Below, one piece after another: positions 1 through 8,172 of a stretch of 64,000 nt of DNA; the first letter of the stretch is position 1, and each line of letters begins with the position of its first letter. Under the pieces are notes generated by a model. The model saw only the letters and a program-made list of their open reading frames with translations, ran no database searches and was not told the DNA's origin. The translations under genes and the position numbers were made by a program. The DNA comes from Nitrospira japonica. Its GTDB lineage: Bacteria > Nitrospirota > Nitrospiria > Nitrospirales > Nitrospiraceae. The stretch spans positions 4,004,501 to 4,068,500 of the forward strand of contig NZ_LT828648.1 in the NCBI RefSeq assembly GCF_900169565.1, written 5' to 3'.

Positions 1-936
1 ACGTCCCTGGCCGCCTACCACCATCTACGCTCCCGTCTGCATCTCGCCCTTGCGTTGAACGCCGTCGTCATCGTCGGTGAATTCGCCGGAGGCTGGTTGT
101 TGAACAGCATCGCCCTCATGAGCGACGCGGGCCACAATCTGGTCGACCAGGGATCGCTGTTTCTTGCATTGTATGCGCACCTCCTCACCTCGAGACCCGC
201 CACTGAATCCCGGACCTTCGGCTACCACCGGGCCGGGATGATCGCCGCCTTCCTGAACTCGTTCATCCTGCTGTTGACCGCCGGTGGAATTCTGATCATT
301 GGCATCACGCGTCTGTTCGAACCGGTCGTCGTCAACGGCGCCTGGATGATGGGCATCGCGACCGTCAGTTTCGCCGCCAATCTCGGCATCGCCCTGCTGC
401 TCCAACAAGGCGCCAAGGACGATCTCAACATCCGTAGCGCGTTCTGGCACATGCTGGCCGACGCCTGGGTCTCGCTCGGCGTCATCGTGAGCGGCGGGGC
501 CATCCTGCTCACGGGCTGGACCGTGCTCGATCCTCTCATCAGCATCTTCGTCGTAGCCGCCATCGTTCACGGATCCTGGCCGATCTTCAAGGAATCGCTT
601 GAGGTCCTGCTGGAATCGACACCGCCCGGCATCAACGCCTCGAACGTCACCGCGACGATCGAATCCATCCCGGGTGTGGCGAACGTCCACGACCTTCACA
701 TTTGGGCCATCGAACCTCGGCTGATCATGCTCACGTGTCACATTCTGACCGAAGATTCCATGGACACCACGGCGCTGTTGAAGACGATCCGTGATCGGAT
801 CACAGGAGACTTTGGGATCAAACATATGACCATTCAGTTGGAGACCAGCTGCGCCCATCCGGATACGGTGCACTGCAATCTCAACACGTTGAGGGACCAG
901 CATTCAGCCGTCGCCTCCGCGCACGTCCACCACTAA
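1..936 (+). CDS. CDF-family cation efflux protein (zinc/cobalt/cadmium type), 5' end outside window
   Basis: The reading frame is open from base 1, so the N-terminus lies outside the window; a TTG at 55 is the first possible internal start but is unlikely to be real. The protein has several hydrophobic segments and the two Asp/His metal-site patterns of cation diffusion facilitators: SDAGHNLVD in the second membrane helix and HMLADAW in the fifth. A cytoplasmic C-terminal ferredoxin-like domain follows (NVHDLHIWAI to the end). Members of this family export Zn, Co or Cd in exchange for protons across the inner membrane. It ends 9 bases before a COG0523 GTPase gene on the same strand, so the two are probably co-transcribed in a metal-homeostasis unit. 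The exact metal cannot be read from the sequence. Confidence 0.93.
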   Translation, partial: TSLAAYHHLRSRLHLALALNAVVIVGEFAGGWLLNSIALMSDAGHNLVDQGSLFLALYAHLLTSRPATESRTFGYHRAGMIAAFLNSFILLLTAGGILIIGITRLFEPVVVNGAWMMGIATVSFAANLGIALLLQQGAKDDLNIRSAFWHMLADAWVSLGVIVSGGAILLTGWTVLDPLISIFVVAAIVHGSWPIFKESLEVLLESTPPGINASNVTATIESIPGVANVHDLHIWAIEPRLIMLTCHILTEDSMDTTALLKTIRDRITGDFGIKHMTIQLETSCAHPDTVHCNLNTLRDQHSAVASAHVHH

Positions 937-945
937 TCCGATGCC

Positions 946-1911
946 ATGACCTCTTCTCCTGTGCCGTTTTATCTGCTGTGCGGGTCCCTGGGAGCGGGCA
1001 AGACCACGCTTCTGATGCGGCTGCTCGAACATTGGAAGTCGGCCGGGAAACGGGCGGGTGTCCTCATGAACGAGGCCGGCGAGGTCAGTATCGACGGTCC
1101 GCGTGCCGGCACCATCGCCGAACAGGTGATGAACCTGGCGGGTGGATGCGTCTGCTGCGATACGAAGGAAGACCTCTCGTGGGGTATTGCGCAGCTGGTT
1201 CACGATCATGCATCGGACTTGATCGTCCTGGAATGCTCCGGTTTGGCGGATCCGGTCGAAGTCGTGGACGCCGTCACCGATCTGTACACGTCGCGGCTCG
1301 CCACGCTCGAACGGGTCATCGCGCTGCTCCATCCGGTCGCCGGAGAGGAAAGCCACTCCAGCCGATTCGTCACCACCCAGGCCATCCGGTGCGCGGACGA
1401 GTTGATTCTGAACAAGCGCGACCTGTATGTCCCCGGGCATTGGGAACAGTTCAAAGAATCGATCGTCCGGAACAATCCGTTCGCCCGGCTCTGGGAAACC
1501 AGCCATGCCCGAATCGATCCGGACGCGCTCCTGGCGCCCCGCACGTCCATCAAGCCGTCCCACACCAACGTAGTCTTCGGTACAGCACGGCCGCCTGGCG
1601 AACAGGTGCGTGCGCGCTATCATCCCATCGCGACCACCGTGCGTCTTCCCGGTCCCGTCAACCGCGGGCGCCTGTTGGATTGGGCGAAGACTCTGCCCAA
1701 GGACTTGGAGCGGGCGAAAGGATTCTTCCGCTTTCTCGGAGACCACAACCTGCAGGAATTACAGTATGCGCCGCCGGCGTCCGCCACCGTCACACCGATC
1801 ATGTTGCTGGACGAACCAAATCACGCCGTCGTGATGATCGGACGCAACTACGACGTGGACCGCTGCGTCGACGGTCTCCTGGCCTGCATCGAACAGCCGG
1901 CAACGAGCTAA
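946..1911 (+). CDS. CobW/COG0523-family GTPase, putative metallochaperone
   Basis: This 321-residue G3E-family P-loop GTPase has a Walker A GSLGAGKT at residues 13-20, the metal-binding CxCC motif (CVCC, residues 68-71), a Walker B-like ECSGLADP near residue 96, and the guanine-specificity motif NKRD at 156-159. The C-terminal part (residues about 215-315) fits the CobW C-terminal domain. Family members deliver zinc, cobalt or other metals to client enzymes using GTP. Its position right behind a CDF exporter supports a role in metal homeostasis. There is no His-rich linker, which many zinc-dedicated members have, so the metal is not determined. Confidence 0.92.
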   Translation: MTSSPVPFYLLCGSLGAGKTTLLMRLLEHWKSAGKRAGVLMNEAGEVSIDGPRAGTIAEQVMNLAGGCVCCDTKEDLSWGIAQLVHDHASDLIVLECSGLADPVEVVDAVTDLYTSRLATLERVIALLHPVAGEESHSSRFVTTQAIRCADELILNKRDLYVPGHWEQFKESIVRNNPFARLWETSHARIDPDALLAPRTSIKPSHTNVVFGTARPPGEQVRARYHPIATTVRLPGPVNRGRLLDWAKTLPKDLERAKGFFRFLGDHNLQELQYAPPASATVTPIMLLDEPNHAVVMIGRNYDVDRCVDGLLACIEQPATS

Positions 1912-1912
1912 C

Positions 1913-2488
1913 TCACTGTTTCGCGACAACACCGACGGAGGGGGTGGAAGGAAGCGGACGGCGGCGGAATCTCGGCCATTGAAGCAGCGCCCAAGCCGTC
2001 GCCGCCCCGAACAGGCCGCCCAACAGCCAGCCGCCCAGTACGTCCGTCAGGTAGTGGGCGCCGATGAAGACGCGGGCCAGCCCGATCACCGCCACAAGGG
2101 GCCAGCTGATCCAGGCCGATCGCGGGTATAGCACATGGAGGAAGGCGGCCGCCGCTGCGGTGTTGATTGCATGATTGGAGGGAAACCCGAAGGCTTTCCC
2201 GCAGGTCTCGATCTGGTGAATGTCCGGCAGCGCAACACAAGGCCGCGGCCGGGCCACCAACCCCTTAATACGGGCACCTAGAAAATCGGCGACCCCGATC
2301 ACGCCGCCCAAGAGAGGAGCGGCGATGATCATTTCCTGCCGGGACAGCCACAGCCAGTACCCCCCCAGGATGACGGCAGGGCCCCAGAGGAGGTCGGGGG
2401 AGGACAGTGAGAGCGCCAGCCAGTCCAGGATACCTGACCGCCCGGCAAGGCCGTTGACGGCGCGGAAAAGAGCTTCATCCCAACTCAC
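1913..2488 (-). CDS. PAP2-superfamily membrane phosphatase (possible undecaprenyl-diphosphatase)
   Basis: This 191-residue protein has about five membrane segments and the three-part PAP2 signature: KGLVARPRP (residues 75-83), PSNHA (103-107, Asn where many members have Gly) and the R139...H145...D149 motif. It may dephosphorylate undecaprenyl diphosphate or another lipid phosphate at the outer face of the inner membrane, like BcrC/PgpB; the substrate is an inference. The gene is convergent with the COG0523 gene, and the two stop codons are separated by one base. No transcription terminator is visible between them. Confidence 0.9.
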   Translation of the reverse strand: MSWDEALFRAVNGLAGRSGILDWLALSLSSPDLLWGPAVILGGYWLWLSRQEMIIAAPLLGGVIGVADFLGARIKGLVARPRPCVALPDIHQIETCGKAFGFPSNHAINTAAAAAFLHVLYPRSAWISWPLVAVIGLARVFIGAHYLTDVLGGWLLGGLFGAATAWALLQWPRFRRRPLPSTPSVGVVAKQ

Positions 2489-2547
2489 GCGGGCATCTTA
2501 ACATGAGGCAGGACAATCGGCGATATCGGGAGCGCGCTCGTAATGAG

Positions 2548-2647
2548 GTGGTTCAAGCGGCTCGTTGGCAAGGCTGCCGCGAGCGAGAGCCCGAGGCGCA
2601 CGGTTCCAGATACGTTGCGTGTTAGCGATACGATGCCGATGAACCAC
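2548..2647. repeat. Short imperfect inverted-repeat element, copy 1 (degenerate)
   Basis: The left end (2548-2565, GTGGTTCAAGCGGCTCGT) and the reverse complement of the right end (2630-2647) match at most positions. The interior has a 'gcccgaggcgca' block followed by an 'acgttgcg' block, like the core of the better-preserved copy at 3144-3264. No ORF is convincing inside. The element fills most of the gap between the PAP2 gene and the TonB-like gene. Confidence 0.5.
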
Positions 2648-2657
2648 TCGAACCGCT

Positions 2658-3101
2658 TCAGCGGGTCCGAAAGTGAATACGGACCGTCAATTCGCCGTCG
2701 ACAGGATCATCACCCTTCATCTGCGGATCGAATGTCCACTTGTTGAGTGCGGCGATGCCGGCCTGTGTCAGCTCCCGATGCTTGGCGGGCTCCAATACGA
2801 TTACCGTGGTCTTGGCAGCCTTGGAAACCAACACCCGGGCTTTCATCCAGTCATCGAGAATGGTGCCTTCGAGCGCGGGAGGAATCCGGGGCCAGGGCGT
2901 GGATTTTGGCACCGGCCCAAGTTGCTGGTCCTTGTTGAGCGACAGCCCATGCACATGGACTTCCGGCAATTCCAACACGTCTTCCTGGTGATCGCTCTGA
3001 TGGGTAGCCTCGTCACTGGCCACCGCGAACGCGGAGACTGGCAGTGTGCAGATGAGGAGGGCAACCACGTTAAGCATGGCGACACGAGTCAGAATTTTCA
3101 T
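2658..3101 (-). CDS. Secreted protein with a TonB C-terminal-like domain
   Basis: This 147-residue protein starts with a cleavable-looking signal peptide (residues 1 to about 27, ending SAFAVA), followed by a His/Asp-rich stretch (HQSDHQEDVLELPEVHVHG). The C-terminus (from about residue 112: ALNKWTFDP... VDGELTVRIHF) matches the end of TonB C-terminal domains, where a W-x-F-x-P turn is followed by the last strand. It lacks the uncleaved anchor helix and the long Pro-rich linker of true TonB, so it cannot couple to ExbB/ExbD in the usual way. It lies directly downstream of a TonB-dependent receptor on the same strand, which suggests a role in the same uptake system. The function is unknown. 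Confidence 0.75.
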   Translation of the reverse strand: MKILTRVAMLNVVALLICTLPVSAFAVASDEATHQSDHQEDVLELPEVHVHGLSLNKDQQLGPVPKSTPWPRIPPALEGTILDDWMKARVLVSKAAKTTVIVLEPAKHRELTQAGIAALNKWTFDPQMKGDDPVDGELTVRIHFRTR

Positions 3102-3143
3102 GATCCCTGCAGCCCGAATACGAATTTGTCATCATGCTCCACC

Positions 3144-3264
3144 AGATGCCCAACAAGGTCTTCCAGCAAGGCCGCAAGGAATCTGAACCACGAGGCGTAC
3201 TCTTCGTTGTACGTCGAGTGATTCAGACGACTGAGAACGCCGCGGGAAGCCTTGTTCGGCATCT
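3144..3264. repeat. Short inverted-repeat element, copy 2 (best preserved), abutting the TonB-receptor stop codon
   Basis: The terminal inverted repeats are nearly perfect: 3144-3164 begins AGATGCCCAACAAGG, and the reverse complement of 3245-3264 begins AGATGCCGAACAAGG. Between them are 'ccagcaaggccgca', 'cgaggcgtac', 'gtacgtcgag' and 'gagaacgccgc' blocks. From memory this layout matches a dispersed intergenic repeat of Nitrospira genomes. The right end lies 2 bases from the stop codon of the receptor gene (3267-3269), so the folded transcript could act as a 3' stabiliser or terminator. Confidence 0.72.
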
Positions 3265-3266
3265 GC

Positions 3267-5690
3267 CTAGAAAAACCATTGGGCTCGGAAGAAGAACGAC
3301 CTCGGCATGCCCGCATGGGCAATCCCGAGGCCGATGCTCCCCTCGCCGGAGTTATAGAAGTACTGCTCATTGAACACATTGATCAGATCGAACCCCAACA
3401 ACATCTTCTGGTTGTCCCAGGGCAAGGGCACGACATGGGTGATCGAGGCATTATAGACGGTGTAGGACGGCTCATGCGATGAATTCGTCTTGGCTCCCTC
3501 CTCGGACGTCCTCAGACCGTACCCGTATAACATCTGGCCGGAGATCGTCGTCCGCTCCCACAGTCTGTAACTCAGCATGGCGTTGCTGGTCACGAACTGC
3601 GAGTGGTCGCAGAAGACGCCGCCTTTCGAATTGATGTCGTCGATCTCCGCCTGATCGAGCAAAAACTGCCCCGACTGCAGTCCATAGCCTTTACACTGTC
3701 CATAGGAGACGTTTCCGCGTCCCGTCAGATTCTCGCCGACCTGTACTTTCAATGCCCCGTCAATGCCCGCCTGCCATCCCCGTTCGAACGCGAAAAAATT
3801 CATCAAGGGGGTGGAGCCGAACTGCCCCGCATCCGACAGATATCGGGACAGCTTGTAGTATCCTGCAACCTGCAGCGTGGCATACTCATTGAGGGCGTGG
3901 TAGCTCCCGACCTCGAAATAGTGCGCCCGCTCGGATCTTGGCCGAAACCCGGTCGGATCATCCGGTGCCGCCGTGGTGTTCTGCGTGTTGAGATTGACAA
4001 AGGCAACCTGTTCGATATTCGGCGGGGTGAAGAGCCGGCCGTAATAGGCATGAAAGACGTTTGACGGGTTGTATTTGTACGTGACGCCGATACGCGGGCT
4101 GGCCTGACCTTCGTTATAGAATCCTTGAATCGCATCGCCGCGCAGACCCAGATTCAATGTCCAGTGCTCGTTTGGGCTCCACTGGTCCTGAAGCCAGAAC
4201 TCCTGTCTGGTCTGAATATTCGTATTGGAAGCTTCCCGGGTGACGACCGGACCGGCCGGTGCGCCTCCGCTCGTGTCGAAGGCGAACAGCTGAGAGGAAT
4301 TGTCCGCCCGGCTGTAGTCGATCTGAATCCCGCCTTTCACCAAATGCTGGCTGTTCGGAATCCAGGTATGGTCCAGACGTACACCACCCGAGTACGCCGT
4401 GCGTTTCTGGCTGGCCGTCTGCGCAGTATTGACGTCGTCTGCATAGGCCAGGGCATTCAACGCGTCGGTCTGAAAGTCCGCCACCCCGCGCCGGAAGTAC
4501 AACCCCAGACCGAAGAAGTTGTTCGCATTCACGTCATGCCGCCAGACCAGCTGGCTGTACTGATTGTTCTCCTTCTGAAACTGATTGACGGACTGTGAGG
4601 CCGCCGGCGCAAATCCGGCCGGCAGTAACGCCAATACATCACCGTTCGCTTCAAGGCCGGGTATCGTCGGAATCTCATATTTCGCCACCGAACCGAGAAA
4701 AATCCAGCTGAAGTTGTTTCGATTATCGTGCTGATAGTCGCCGCGGAGATAGGTGTTATTCTTCTCGCTCTGGTTATGGTAGCTGGGCCGCCCTAATGTC
4801 GGCGGCTCGATTCCTCGGTTGGTCGTCACATAGCTGTTCAGGATATAAAACCTGGCCTTCTCGCCGAGGACTCCTCCGTATTCGAACGACGGGTTCACCG
4901 TTTCGTTGGACCCTCCGAACAGCTGCACCGACCCGAATCCCGGCTTCGTCCCGCTTTTGCTGGTGATGTCGAGGATGAGGGCGGTTTTGTTTCCATATTG
5001 GGCTTCCATGCCGCCCAAGATGAGGTCGGACCGCTCCCATGCCCGCGGGGGCACGATGTCGGCGAATGCACCGGTCACCGTATCCGGTATGGGAATGCCG
5101 TCGATACGGAACTGCTGGTTTGCGTGATCTTGACGGATGTGCGTTTGTTTCAGGGCTCCGTACGCGACACCGGGAATCGTCAATAACACTTCGTACACGT
5201 CGTTGTTGTTGCCGCGCGGCAACAGTTCCACCTCTTTCCGGCTCAATTGGTATGTCGTGCTCGACGCCTTGTACTGGATGGCCGGTAACGGAGACACGAT
5301 TTCCAGTGCGATTTCCTGAGTCATCGAGAGGGTCAGCGTCACCGGAGCGGGCGGCTCGGCGCCGACCTTCACCACCATATACTCGCTCTTATAGGTGTCC
5401 TGCACGGCGCTGATCGAGAACAAGCCGTCTTCAGGCACCGTCAGGGAAAACTCTCCGGCCTGATTCGTGACGCCCTGCGTGACGACGGTTCCTTCTTGAT
5501 CGCGCACCTGCACGATTGCCTGATCCACTCGACGCAGATCTTGATTCTGGACCGTACCGGTAATGATTCGAACAGGCGACAACTCTTCCGCATACAGTGA
5601 TGCTGCAGACCAGGTACCCGAGACGACGCCCAACAGGGAAATTGCCAGACAGGCACGCCAACACGTATGAACGGGCGCAATGCGATGCAT
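3267..5690 (-). CDS. TonB-dependent outer-membrane receptor
   Basis: The ATG at 5690 is preferred over an in-frame start 24 codons upstream because a strong ribosome binding site (ggaggtgg) lies just before it and a signal peptide (MHRIAPVHTC...) follows. The mature protein (807 residues with signal) has an N-terminal carboxypeptidase-regulatory-like domain (GTVQNQDLRRVDQAIVQV), a plug domain (about residues 135-260, with LPRGNNNDVYEVLLTIPGV) and a long beta-barrel ending in the aromatic ...RAQWFF expected of outer-membrane proteins. It would import a substrate using TonB energy. The neighbours (TonB-like protein downstream, His-rich secreted protein upstream, CDF and COG0523 genes nearby) suggest a metal or metal complex, but no cobalamin riboswitch or other substrate cue was recognised. 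Confidence 0.93.
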   Translation of the reverse strand: MHRIAPVHTCWRACLAISLLGVVSGTWSAASLYAEELSPVRIITGTVQNQDLRRVDQAIVQVRDQEGTVVTQGVTNQAGEFSLTVPEDGLFSISAVQDTYKSEYMVVKVGAEPPAPVTLTLSMTQEIALEIVSPLPAIQYKASSTTYQLSRKEVELLPRGNNNDVYEVLLTIPGVAYGALKQTHIRQDHANQQFRIDGIPIPDTVTGAFADIVPPRAWERSDLILGGMEAQYGNKTALILDITSKSGTKPGFGSVQLFGGSNETVNPSFEYGGVLGEKARFYILNSYVTTNRGIEPPTLGRPSYHNQSEKNNTYLRGDYQHDNRNNFSWIFLGSVAKYEIPTIPGLEANGDVLALLPAGFAPAASQSVNQFQKENNQYSQLVWRHDVNANNFFGLGLYFRRGVADFQTDALNALAYADDVNTAQTASQKRTAYSGGVRLDHTWIPNSQHLVKGGIQIDYSRADNSSQLFAFDTSGGAPAGPVVTREASNTNIQTRQEFWLQDQWSPNEHWTLNLGLRGDAIQGFYNEGQASPRIGVTYKYNPSNVFHAYYGRLFTPPNIEQVAFVNLNTQNTTAAPDDPTGFRPRSERAHYFEVGSYHALNEYATLQVAGYYKLSRYLSDAGQFGSTPLMNFFAFERGWQAGIDGALKVQVGENLTGRGNVSYGQCKGYGLQSGQFLLDQAEIDDINSKGGVFCDHSQFVTSNAMLSYRLWERTTISGQMLYGYGLRTSEEGAKTNSSHEPSYTVYNASITHVVPLPWDNQKMLLGFDLINVFNEQYFYNSGEGSIGLGIAHAGMPRSFFFRAQWFF

Positions 5691-5789
5691 TGCCACCTCC
5701 TCATCCAACCGCCGATGAATGTGACTGAATCGAGCAACGCACCGGTGGCCCCCAGGAGCCAAACCAGAGCCCGTTGCGATGACCGGCGA

Positions 5790-6143
5790 TTAGCTGCGAG
5801 GAGGTGCGCGAGAAGGACCGGCGGAGGAACACTCAGCGGACAGAAGAAGCGACTGCGGCGGGACCTCGTAGTGGCGGACTATTTCCCAAACGGTGAACAC
5901 CGGCCCGCTGAAATCGAGTGATCCCGATGTATGGTGCTGCACCCATTGGCAGAGATCGGCATCCGAATGTTCATGTCCGTCGTCGTCCGCCGCTGCCAAC
6001 TCATGGTGAACGTCCTGAGCGACGGCGAACGGCGCCATCGTGAGGAGTAGCAGCATGAGCCAGACGGACAGACCGCTGCGCCATACTTCGGATCGTCGGC
6101 CTTTGGGAAAAAGAGGATTCATGGAAGGCGGAGTCTCTAGCAT
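5790..6143 (-). CDS. Small His-rich secreted protein, DUF2946-like
   Basis: This 117-residue protein has a hydrophobic segment that looks like a signal sequence (VWLMLLLLTMAPFAVAQ) and a mature part containing DGHEHSDADLCQWVQHH, a His/Asp/Cys cluster like that of DUF2946 proteins, which are often found beside copper or other metal-uptake receptors. The start could be the ATG at 6143 or the one at 6122; neither has a clear ribosome binding site. It sits 99 bases upstream of the TonB-dependent receptor on the same strand and is probably the first gene of that operon. Metal binding is an inference from composition. Confidence 0.65.
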   Translation of the reverse strand: MLETPPSMNPLFPKGRRSEVWRSGLSVWLMLLLLTMAPFAVAQDVHHELAAADDDGHEHSDADLCQWVQHHTSGSLDFSGPVFTVWEIVRHYEVPPQSLLLSAECSSAGPSRAPPRS

Positions 6144-6289
6144 AGTGCTCGGAACCCTGTCAAACCTATCGACTTTGTTGAGAATTATAGGCGTGACTTC
6201 AATAGTTTATACTGTGACTAGTAGACATTTCCCACACATTTCGTTATGCTGCGCCACCCACTGAACCTGGCGGAACCTACCACCATATC
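6144..6289. promoter_or_regulatory. Divergent, locally AT-rich promoter region
   Basis: This 146-base gap separates the leftward TonB-receptor operon from the rightward DAHP synthase gene, so it must hold promoters for both. On the minus strand there is a perfect TATAAT at 6184-6189, about 40 bases before the ATG at 6143, with no good -35 box. On the plus strand TATACT at 6208-6213 is a candidate -10 for the DAHP synthase gene. The region is clearly richer in A/T than its surroundings. These are visual matches only. Confidence 0.35.
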
Positions 6290-7348
6290 ATGAACCGACC
6301 GCTCGATAATCAACACGTCATAGAAATCAAGGCGTTGCCTTCCCCTCGCGCCATCAAGACCAAGCTGCCCATTACCGATCACGCGGGAGCCTTGGTCGTC
6401 GAAACTCGCGAGGCGATCCGCCGAATTCTTCATGGCGCTGATCGCGACCGCCTCGTCGTGATCGTCGGGCCTTGCTCGATCCACGACCCTGATGCCGCCT
6501 ATGAGTATGCCGACCGGTTGAAAGTGACGGCGGACTCCTTGCGCGATCGGCTGCTCATCGTCATGCGCACGTACTTCGAAAAGCCGAGGACGACCATCGG
6601 ATGGAAAGGGCTGATCAACGATCCCCATCTGGATGGCACCTGCGATATTGCCGTCGGCATGGAATTGGCTCGAACGATCCTCCTCGAGATCAACCGGCGC
6701 GGACTTCCCTGCGCGACTGAGCTGCTTGATCCGATCAGCCCGCAATATATCGCCGACCTCATCAGCTGGACCGCGATCGGCGCGAGGACGACCGAGAGTC
6801 AGACCCACCGGGAAATGGCCAGTGGAGTCTCCATGCCGGTCGGCTTCAAGAACGGCACGGAAGGAAGCCTGCAGGTGGCGGTGAACGCGATGATCTCGGC
6901 GCGCACCCCCCATCATTTCCTGGGAATCAATGCCGACGGGCAGACCTCCATCATCAAGACGTTGGGCAACCCGGACCGGCACATCGTCCTTCGCGGCGGC
7001 GGTGGGAAAACGAACTATGACGCCGAGCATGTGGCAAAGGCCGAGACCGCGGTGGCCGGCGAAGGCATCGCGCGCCCCATCATGATCGACTGCTCGCACG
7101 ACAACTCCAGCAAAGACCACCGGCGACAGGCCCTGGTCGCCCGTGAAGTGGTCCGGCAGTTTCAAGAAGGCCGCTCTTCCATCATGGGCCTGATGCTCGA
7201 GAGCAATCTGTTCCCCGGCAAGCAGACATGGCAACAGGGGAAAGCGCTCGCCCACGGTGTCTCCATTACCGACGCCTGTCTTGGATGGGGAGAGACGGAA
7301 CAGCTGCTTGGGGAACTGGCCGACGCCATCGTGGCCAAGCCGGCCTAG
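6290..7348 (+). CDS. aroG: 3-deoxy-7-phosphoheptulonate (DAHP) synthase, class I alpha
   Basis: This 352-residue enzyme condenses phosphoenolpyruvate with erythrose 4-phosphate, the first step of the shikimate pathway. It carries the family motif GPCSIHD at residues 60-66, then RTYFEKPRT..GWKGL(I)NDP, IGARTTESQTHRE and the metal-site DCSHDNSSKDH near residue 265. Its length matches the E. coli AroF/G/H type, and the three isozyme names cannot be told apart here. It is the first gene of a rightward group with tatD 44 bases downstream. Confidence 0.95.
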   Translation: MNRPLDNQHVIEIKALPSPRAIKTKLPITDHAGALVVETREAIRRILHGADRDRLVVIVGPCSIHDPDAAYEYADRLKVTADSLRDRLLIVMRTYFEKPRTTIGWKGLINDPHLDGTCDIAVGMELARTILLEINRRGLPCATELLDPISPQYIADLISWTAIGARTTESQTHREMASGVSMPVGFKNGTEGSLQVAVNAMISARTPHHFLGINADGQTSIIKTLGNPDRHIVLRGGGGKTNYDAEHVAKAETAVAGEGIARPIMIDCSHDNSSKDHRRQALVAREVVRQFQEGRSSIMGLMLESNLFPGKQTWQQGKALAHGVSITDACLGWGETEQLLGELADAIVAKPA

Positions 7349-7392
7349 CCGGCGCGGTCCCCACTCCCACCGACCCTGCCTGGAACCGCTCC

Positions 7393-8172
7393 ATGCTCAT
7401 CGATACCCACGTGCACCTCGACGACCCCCGTTTCGATGCGGATCGCGACGCGACGGTGGCCCGCGCGCGCGAAGCCGGTGTCGGAACCTTCGTCACCATC
7501 GGCTGCGACCTGGCGACCAGTCGGGCGGCGGTGGGCTTGGCAGGACATTATGAATCCGTCTACGCGTCGATCGGCGTCCATCCTCACGAGGTCAAGCACA
7601 TCGACGACGGCTGGTACGATGAATTCCGCCGGCTCGCCGCGCATCCGAAGGTCGTGGCCTACGGCGAAATCGGGCTCGATTACCACTACAACCATTCATC
7701 CCCCCAGCAGCAACGCGATCGGTTTCGTGAGCAGGTGCGACTGGCGCGGGAATTACGTCTGCCGGTGATCATTCATACGAGGGAGGCGCAAGAAGACACC
7801 GTGAAGATCTTGCAGGAAGAAAGGGCCTCGGAGATCGGCGGAGTCTTCCACTGTTTCTCAGGAGACGCGTGGCTGGCCAAGGACGCGCTGGAGCTTGGAT
7901 TTTATCTGTCGTTTTCCGGGATCCTGACCTTCAACAACGCGTCCATGCTGCGGGACATCGCCAAACAGACGCCGCTGGACCGCCTCTTGATCGAAACGGA
8001 CTGCCCCTACCTTACCCCCGTACCGCACCGGGGGAAGCGAAACGAACCGGCCTATGTGTCGCTGGTCGCCAGACAACTGGCGGCGTTGCACGCCGAGCAG
8101 GCGGGCCTCACGCTCGAAGACATCGAACGAGTCACCACGGACAACGCCAAACGGCTGTTCAAAATCGCCTGA
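7393..8172 (+). CDS. tatD: TatD-family metal-dependent hydrolase (DNase)
   Basis: The start is placed at ATG 7393, giving MLIDTHVHLDD, because the open frame upstream overlaps aroG in another frame and does not resemble the family. The 259-residue amidohydrolase-fold protein has HxH (H6, H8), GVHPHE (about 61-66), YGEIGLDYHY with E92, PVIIHTREA, FHCFSG and IETDCPYL(T)P, which are the metal ligands and core motifs of TatD nucleases (3'-5' exonuclease and DNA-repair roles in known members). Its last 14 bases overlap the end of the convergent YacP gene. Confidence 0.95.
   Translation: MLIDTHVHLDDPRFDADRDATVARAREAGVGTFVTIGCDLATSRAAVGLAGHYESVYASIGVHPHEVKHIDDGWYDEFRRLAAHPKVVAYGEIGLDYHYNHSSPQQQRDRFREQVRLARELRLPVIIHTREAQEDTVKILQEERASEIGGVFHCFSGDAWLAKDALELGFYLSFSGILTFNNASMLRDIAKQTPLDRLLIETDCPYLTPVPHRGKRNEPAYVSLVARQLAALHAEQAGLTLEDIERVTTDNAKRLFKIA

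Noticed and set aside
2673-3221. A 182-codon plus-strand ORF across the TonB-like gene and repeat copy 2
   Set aside because: It runs antisense to a gene with a good signal peptide and domain, and continues into a repeat element.
5691-6289. Cobalamin riboswitch upstream of the TonB-dependent receptor
   Set aside because: I looked for B12-box-like and pseudoknot patterns on the minus strand and saw none; the gaps are short or occupied by a small gene.
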